DNA from: Lachnospiraceae bacterium
GTDB taxonomy: Bacteria > Bacillota > Clostridia > Lachnospirales > Lachnospiraceae
DNA length: 64,000 nucleotides
Reading direction: 5' to 3'
Assembly: GCA_017457865.1 (NCBI GenBank)
Contig: JAFTGN010000004.1
Location: 38,891 to 102,890 of the forward strand
Position numbers and translations under genes: made by a program. Under the pieces are notes generated by a model. That model was not told where the DNA came from, did not search any database, and worked only from the letters and a program-made list of their open reading frames with translations. Below, piece by piece: positions 59,911 through 64,000 of the stretch. Position 1 is the stretch's first letter, and each line of letters begins with the position of its first letter.

Positions 59911-60038
59911 AAGAATGCTGCGAACGCAGAGTTCTCGCGCCGAACGCGGTTGCGTAGGCAACTCTTTCTCTTTCGCGCGAGGTCGCATCCTCGTGCAGAG
60001 CACTTTTTCGTGTAATAGGAATGGAATTTCCTAGTACA
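59911..60038. repeat. family C repeat (C2)
   Basis: ATGCTGCGAACGCAGAGTTC, CAACTCTTTCTCTTTCGCGC, GGTCGCATCC, GTGCAGAGCACTTTTTCG and TGTAATAGG / CCTAGTACAC. Same block order as at 17025-17134. It lies between a leader terminator and the cyclodeaminase-like gene. Confidence 0.75.
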
Positions 60039-60077
60039 CAAAAAAGGAGTCTGGTGCATCTCTGCATCAAACTCCTT
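60039..60077 (-). terminator. terminator in the leader of the oxidase operon
   Basis: Minus-strand stem AGGAGTTTGATGCA / TGCACCAGACTCCT followed by TTTTTTGTG. No minus-strand gene precedes it; the predicted operon promoter lies just upstream, so it could be an attenuator or a relic carried with the family C repeat. Confidence 0.7.
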
Positions 60078-60089
60078 TGTTCGAGTCAT

Positions 60090-60098
60090 ATTCTATCA
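60090..60098 (-). promoter_or_regulatory. possible extended -10 promoter of the oxidase operon
   Basis: Minus-strand TGATAGAAT (TGn extended -10). Start near 60083 would place the terminator at 60039-60077 immediately in the leader. Confidence 0.35.
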
Positions 60099-60150
60099 TA
60101 GAGAAATGGAGAAAAATTGTAAAAATCGGAACTTTTCTGTCCAAAAGTAA

Positions 60151-60176
60151 CCGCATAGTACCTTCACAATGAATCC
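60151..60176. repeat. degenerate hairpin repeat motif
   Basis: GTAACCGCATAGTACC then TTCACAATGA, a weak copy of the recurring motif. Confidence 0.35.
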
Positions 60177-60224
60177 CCATACTCTACATCAAATACAATT
60201 TTGCAAACAAACGTTTGCTTTTTA

Positions 60225-60253
60225 TTGTAAACCTTTTGTCTTTTTGATATAAT
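60225..60253 (+). promoter_or_regulatory. predicted promoter of the AlbA_2-type pseudogene
   Basis: TTGTAA (60225-60230), 17-bp spacer, TATAAT (60248-60253), about 75 bases before the first ATG. A small palindrome GCAAAC / GTTTGC overlaps upstream. Confidence 0.55.
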
Positions 60254-60326
60254 ATAACTGGTTGAAATAATTTTCTTCATGATAAATAAATCAACTACAT
60301 AAAACAACCAAACACAAAGGAGTCAC

Positions 60327-61474
60327 ATGATGCGCTACACTGTAGGAGAACTATTAGAAAAAAAGAAGGGCAGACATTTGATCGTAAAAGTATCAAAAAG
60401 GATCCAAAAGGATTATCCAATCACATTGTGGCTTTTGCAAATGAGGAATATATCCGCCAAAATAAGAATTATACCATTACAAAATATGGACGTGAAGATA
60501 TGAGCGGTGCCGCAATCCTGCTCTTTGGCAAAGACCCGCAACAGTTCTTTCCACGTGCCAGGGTTCGTTTCGTTCGATATGACGGCATTGAAGCCAAAAT
60601 AGGAACTGAAATGAATGTCATCAAAGATGTCATCTTCACTGGACGTATATTAGATATGGTACAGAAATCTTTGGATTTTGTCCGAACACAAGTCAAAGAA
60701 CATACGTAACTGTTCCGTACCCTCACAGTTACGGACAAAAATCCATTCCAAATCGACTCCGTCGATGGGATTTTTGCCTGCATCACTCGGGATTTTGCTT
60801 CGCAAAACCCTCGCAAAACATTGGCTCCTGAATAGCTATGAATATATATTTTGGGAAAAGAAGGTCTTTTTGTAACCGATTTGGAATACCCTGAATTTGC
60901 ATGGAAAGAAATCATCATCAATGCCATCGCACACCGTGATTACAACATCAAAGGAACCGATATTCAAATTAAAATGTTTGATGACCGTATCACTGTAGAA
61001 AGCCTAGGTATTTTTCCTGGTATTGTGCGTCCGGATCATATACGCACTGCCCATTTCTCCCGTAACCCTAAAATCGCACAATTTCTGCATGAATATGACT
61101 ATGTGCAGGAATTTGGAGAAGGTGTAGATCGTATGTTTCGTGAAATGAAAAGTGCCAACCTGCCTGACCCGGAATACAAAACAGTAGGGGGATTTCTCAT
61201 TCATGCAACGATTCGAAATCAGATCATTGGCAGAAGCTTATATCATCATACATATGATGGGGTGACTGATGGGGTGACTGATACTCTTACCCAACAAGAA
61301 GCTATCATCTTCCAGTTTATTTGTCAACAACCCACTATCACCTATTTAGAACTTTCACAAAAAATAAATATAAGCCGAAAAAGTGTCGCCAAACATATCA
61401 ATGCTTTAAAAGCCAAACACATGATTGAAAGAGTTGGAAGCGATCGATCTGGATATTGGAAAATTTGTAAATAA
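60327..61474 (+). pseudogene. broken AlbA_2-domain / helix-turn-helix ATP-binding-type regulator (COG2865-like)
   Basis: Remnant of a COG2865-type protein. The start MMRYTVGELLEKK follows AAAGGAG; then the frame shifts at a seven-A run, and eight A would restore LLEKKEGQTFDRKSIKKDPKG. In the AlbA_2 region FANE jumps to EYIRQNKNYTITKYG, so a large internal part (probably over 150 codons) is missing. At HT (60706) the frame is stopped by a family B repeat, after which GKEGLFVTDLEYPEFAWKEIIINAIAHRDY continues in the same frame to a C-terminal winged helix (ISRKSVAKHINALKAKHM). Three independent lesions show it is not functional. Confidence 0.88.
60705..60838. repeat. family B repeat inserted in the pseudogene (B2)
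   Basis: CGTAACTGTTCCGTACC, CAAAAATCCATTCCAAATCG, GGGATTTTTGCCTGCATCAC, GATTTTGCTTCGCAAAACC, ending CTCCTGAATAGCTA. Nearly identical to 37172-37306. Removing about 141 bases (60709-60849) would rejoin the flanking coding frame as HTYLGKEGLF, so insertion and a few extra bases explain the break. Confidence 0.85.
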
Positions 61475-61512
61475 TTTTTGTAAAAACCATAATTCAGGAT
61501 ATGTTTCATCAG

Positions 61513-61557
61513 AAAAAGAATGCCCTTCCTATATTTTTATGATTGGCATTCTTTTTC
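61513..61557 (+). terminator. terminator after the pseudogene
   Basis: Stem AAAAAGAATGCC / GGCATTCTTTTT with a 19-base loop and T-run; also usable for the minus-strand gene at 61648. Confidence 0.75.
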
Positions 61558-61647
61558 ATTTGCTTCATGGGTTTATTTCATTTTTGTAACCGTACAATAG
61601 ATTTGCACATATCTGTAATTCTGTAATGGGATAGCCATACAATTTTT

Positions 61648-62076
61648 CTACATCTCTTTTTCCAACTTCTTACAGTCATAAATTTCACTGCCTACTACAA
61701 ACAGGTAGGCTGCAACCAGCAACACAATCACCACCAACTCCACCTTCATCAGCGCCAATGCCATAAACAAAACACCGAATACCACGATCATCCGATCAAA
61801 TGCATTTGCCTTTGATTGATTGACGATCACGACGTTTCGCTCATCATTGTGTGCAATTTTGCGCTGCTTTTCCAAAGCAGGATTCTTTTTCTCAGCACGT
61901 TCCTCCCTCAGTCTGCTCACTCCACAGCCCAATAGGATGCAGCCTGCCCCTACACACAGAGAAGGTACGATATACAGCCACCCTTCCGATGCAGAATTAT
62001 CTAAAAAGTAAGTGCCTACTATAATTGCAACCAACCCGATCAATGTCCATCCATAATTCTTCCACTTCTTTCCCAT
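61648..62076 (-). CDS. small membrane protein paired with an XRE regulator
   Basis: A 142-residue protein with about four membrane segments: YGWTLIGLVAIIVGTYFLD, GWLYIVPSLCVGAGCILLGCG, then after a charged loop (REERAEKKNPALEKQRKIAHNDERNVV) MIVVFGVLFMALALM and LVVIVLLVAAYLFVVG. The DERN motif is common in membrane proteins (DUF2178-like) that follow small XRE regulators in Firmicutes. Function unknown. Three bases separate it from the XRE gene upstream. Confidence 0.75.
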   Translation of the reverse strand: MGKKWKNYGWTLIGLVAIIVGTYFLDNSASEGWLYIVPSLCVGAGCILLGCGVSRLREERAEKKNPALEKQRKIAHNDERNVVIVNQSKANAFDRMIVVFGVLFMALALMKVELVVIVLLVAAYLFVVGSEIYDCKKLEKEM

Positions 62077-62079
62077 CTT

Positions 62080-62277
62080 TCACTCCTCCTCATAAATAAA
62101 AATGTCTTCGATGCGCATCCCAAAATAACGCGCGATCTTAAATGCAAGTATAATAGAAGGATTGTACCTTCCATTTTCCAGAGACCCTATGGTCTGTCTG
62201 GACACCTCTAATGCTTCCGCTAGTTCCTCCTGCCGGATTCCCCTTTCCTTCCGTAATTCTTCTAACCTGTTTTTCAC
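62080..62277 (-). CDS. small XRE-family regulator (YozG-like)
   Basis: A 65-residue Cro-like helix-turn-helix protein: LEELRKERGIRQEELAEALEVSRQTIGSLENGRYNPSIILAFKIARYFGMRIEDIFIYEEE. The SLENGRYNPS and IEDIF segments are typical of regulators paired with a small membrane protein. AAAGGAGG precedes the ATG. A perfect palindrome and a second half-site flank its promoter, so it probably represses its own operon. Confidence 0.9.
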   Translation of the reverse strand: MKNRLEELRKERGIRQEELAEALEVSRQTIGSLENGRYNPSIILAFKIARYFGMRIEDIFIYEEE

Positions 62278-62289
62278 ATGTCCTCCTTT

Positions 62290-62317
62290 CTATATGGAAA
62301 GTTTGCTTTCCATATAG
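62290..62317. promoter_or_regulatory. operator palindrome of the XRE operon
   Basis: CTATATGGAAAG / CTTTCCATATAG, perfect 12-bp arms with a 4-base centre, directly downstream of the -10 box and upstream of the ribosome site. A matching half-site (AAGTTTACTTTCCAT) covers the -35 side at 62345-62359. Confidence 0.75.
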
Positions 62318-62346
62318 AATATAACACAATCGCTGTCCTATGTCAA
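62318..62346 (-). promoter_or_regulatory. predicted promoter of the XRE-membrane protein operon
   Basis: Minus-strand TTGACA (62341-62346), 17-bp spacer, TATATT (62318-62323), between two GGAAAG-type sites. Confidence 0.75.
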
Positions 62347-62386
62347 GTTTACTTTCCATTTTTTATATAGTCGGAACTTTTTTGTC

Positions 62387-63682
62387 TCAAATACAAAACG
62401 CCGCATAAAGTGGAACCGTCTTTTTTTGATCTTCAAATCCAAAATTTTTCGCAGAAAGCTTAATTGCATAATCCGGCTGATACGTATCCATATATACCTT
62501 CAAACTTTTTGCCCTGGTATTATCTGCCGCCTTGACTTCTACTGGAATTAACTTTCCTTCCCGCTGAATCACAAAATCAACCTCAGCGCCTCTCTCTGAT
62601 TCCCAATAATACGTGATATATCCATTTATGGTCAATTGTGTATTCACATAATTCTCCGTCATACCACCTTTAAAGTCATTTAATTCTTCTCCCATATACA
62701 GCACATCACTTGCGATTAAGTCTTTCTTAGCACATAATAATCCTGTATCTGAAACATAAATTTTAAATGCATCAATATCCCGGTAATTTTCCAACGGTTT
62801 TTTAATCTGCTGTACTCTATAAATCTGTGATACGATTCCAGAAAGTGTCAACCATTCAATTGCATTTTCAAACTCTGAGGCTCTTCCTCCTTTTTTCACC
62901 AGTTTATACTGAAATCTGGTATTCTTCTTAGATAACTGAACTGTAATATTATCATATACCAATCGTGTTTTCTTGATTTCATTTAAATGGTTGTACTTAC
63001 TCATGTCATTCAAGTAGCTGATGAGTATGGTATCTTGCATGTGGCGAACCAAAATATAATCTCGGGTTTCTGCAAATTGTAAGACACATTCCGGCATCCC
63101 ACCCACTACCAAATACTGCCGATAAATCTGCATCGCTTTTTCATGAAGAGCAGAAGGCATGGGAGTATCTGTCTGGAAACAATTTCGAATCCGTTCCACC
63201 AAATCTTTCTCATCCAATGCAAGCATGAACTCTTCCAAATCCATCGGGTACAATGTTTTGATATCTACTTTTCCAACAGGAAAAGAAAATCTCGCTCGAT
63301 TGACCGCCACCCCAAGCAGACTCCCTGCCACAATCACATGATAATCCGGTGCCTCTTCACAAAAATACTTTAAAGAAGTCAACGCTCTCTCACAAAGCTG
63401 CACCTCATCAAAAACAATTAATGTTTTCTCTCTGACAATCGTCTGCCCTGCAATGTGAGATAAAACAGGCACCAGATAACCCGGACTGATATTTTCCGCA
63501 AATGTATCTGACAATCCTGGATTGGTTTCAAAATTAAAATATGCTACATTCTCATAGTGCATCCGTCCAAACTCTAAAATCGCATAGGTTTTTCCCACCT
63601 GTCTGGCTCCCTGTAAAATCAAAGGTTTCCGGTATTGGTTCTCTTTCCATGTCTTTAAAAAATCCATTATTTTTCGATACAT
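62387..63682 (-). CDS. AAA ATPase with C-terminal DUF4143
   Basis: A 431-residue COG1373-type ATPase. Walker A GARQVGKT at residues 25-32, Walker B TLIVFDEVQLCERAL, sensor-like VIVAGSLLG, and a DUF4143 part ending YYWESERGAEVDFVIQREGKLIPVEVKAADNTRAKSL, whose E-x-D...E-x-K pattern resembles a restriction-endonuclease-like fold. It differs from the family member at 3.3 kb, so they are not a recent duplication. Role unknown. The start MYRKIMDFL has GAGG at 6 bases. Its promoter region repeats the half-site of the XRE operon. Confidence 0.86.
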   Translation of the reverse strand: MYRKIMDFLKTWKENQYRKPLILQGARQVGKTYAILEFGRMHYENVAYFNFETNPGLSDTFAENISPGYLVPVLSHIAGQTIVREKTLIVFDEVQLCERALTSLKYFCEEAPDYHVIVAGSLLGVAVNRARFSFPVGKVDIKTLYPMDLEEFMLALDEKDLVERIRNCFQTDTPMPSALHEKAMQIYRQYLVVGGMPECVLQFAETRDYILVRHMQDTILISYLNDMSKYNHLNEIKKTRLVYDNITVQLSKKNTRFQYKLVKKGGRASEFENAIEWLTLSGIVSQIYRVQQIKKPLENYRDIDAFKIYVSDTGLLCAKKDLIASDVLYMGEELNDFKGGMTENYVNTQLTINGYITYYWESERGAEVDFVIQREGKLIPVEVKAADNTRAKSLKVYMDTYQPDYAIKLSAKNFGFEDQKKTVPLYAAFCI

Positions 63683-63769
63683 TTGACACCTCATCACTTA
63701 TATGTTTTAATTGGCAATATTTTATCAGATATTGATGTGAAAATCAATGGATTTTTTTTATATTTTTAC

Positions 63770-63816
63770 ATTATTTTGCACGAATATTCCATATATCAAG
63801 TTCACTTTCCATTTTT
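63770..63816 (-). promoter_or_regulatory. possible promoter of the ATPase gene with an XRE-type half-site
   Basis: Minus-strand TTGATA (63794-63799), 18-bp spacer, AATAAT (63770-63775). AAAATGGAAAGTGAACTTGAT across the -35 repeats the arrangement at 62341-62362 (AAATGGAAAGTAAACTTGAC). Confidence 0.5.
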
Positions 63817-63842
63817 ATGAAATAGAACTTTCTCTTTCCACA

Positions 63843-63886
63843 CAAAAACACCCCCTGCATGGATATTACTCCACACAAGAGGTGTC
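63843..63886 (-). terminator. terminator after ppdK
   Basis: Minus-strand ACACCTC...GGGGGTGT stem followed by TTTTTGTG, about 50 bases after the ppdK stop codon. Confidence 0.7.
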
Positions 63887-63934
63887 TCTTTACCTATTTA
63901 TCTCAAGCAATTCGCCTGAACTTGTCCATAAAAA

Positions 63935-64000
63935 TTACAGAGCCTCGATAGCTGCCTGAGCTGCTGCCAAACGAGCGATCGGCACACGGAATGGAGAACA
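63935..64000 (-). CDS. ppdK: pyruvate, phosphate dikinase, C-terminal end (cut by window edge)
   Basis: The last 21 codons, CSPFRVPIARLAAAQAAIEA and a final Leu, match the C-terminus of pyruvate phosphate dikinase, where CSPxRVPxARLAAAQA follows the PEP-binding barrel. The catalytic Cys of the family lies in this CSP segment. The gene continues beyond the right edge. A terminator follows. Confidence 0.85.
   Translation of the reverse strand, partial: CSPFRVPIARLAAAQAAIEAL

Noticed and set aside
59866-60003. A 46-residue extension of the cyclodeaminase-like protein
   Set aside because: The DNA is family C repeat; a strong GGAGG precedes the inner ATG.
207-60838. CRISPR array
   Set aside because: The repeats are dispersed over the whole window, not regularly spaced with unique spacers, and no cas gene is present.

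Overview
The window looks like chromosome of a spore-forming, low-to-mid G+C Gram-positive bacterium of the Clostridia, most like a gut Lachnospiraceae. The evidence is the sporulation genes (spoIIGA, sigE, sigG), AGGAGG-type ribosome sites, Rho-independent terminators, and a class B PBP of SpoVD type in the division cluster. This assignment is inference from gene content; no rRNA or tRNA gene was seen. Most genes lie on the minus strand.

Layout: 1-3.0 kb holds the pyrK edge, pyrF, a nitroreductase and a flavin reductase. 3.2-6.4 kb holds an AAA/DUF4143 ATPase and pepF. 7.1-11.4 kb is a heterodimeric ABC exporter operon with a long leader holding a small ORF and two terminator hairpins, resembling the B. 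subtilis bmrBCD design. 11.5-18.9 kb holds a lipoprotein polysaccharide deacetylase, sigG (plus strand), a glycosyltransferase, an ABC-F protein and spoIIGA-sigE. 19.3-21.4 kb is a two-gene phosphonate-type operon (aepY and a LicC/PntC-like cytidylyltransferase). 21.6-34.7 kb is the division and cell-wall (dcw) cluster: mraZ, rsmH, ftsL, pbpB, a SpoVD-like PBP, mraY, murD, ftsW, murA, divIB, ftsZ. 35-40 kb holds ychF, a DUF1292 gene, a small XRE regulator, and a telA/xpaC-like pair. 40.1-43 kb holds aroK, aroD and aroE. 42.9-46.9 kb is the spermidine/putrescine uptake operon potDABC. 47-52.3 kb holds ilvE and a sulfate uptake operon (sbp-cysT-cysW-cysA). 52.5-59.9 kb is an AraC regulator and a seven-gene amine/amino-acid oxidation operon: ornithine-cyclodeaminase-like enzyme, a three- or four-subunit FAD/Fe-S dehydrogenase of HcnABC type, a P-II protein and an APC permease. 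60-64 kb holds a thrice-damaged AlbA_2-type pseudogene, an XRE/membrane-protein pair with clear operators, another AAA/DUF4143 ATPase and the 3' edge of ppdK.

The most striking non-genic feature is dense, apparently non-coding repeat families. Family A (about 30-320 bp, ends like GGCAATTGCGAAACT) has eight members, six of them just 5' of minus-strand start codons. Family B (about 135 bp) has two full copies, one interrupting the 60.7 kb pseudogene, and one partial. Family C has three copies, each just distal to a terminator. A 30-bp hairpin motif (core GTAACTGTTCAGTACC) recurs about eight times. No transposase is encoded, so these look like non-autonomous (MITE-like) elements. All promoter, operator and attenuator calls rest on reading motifs by eye.
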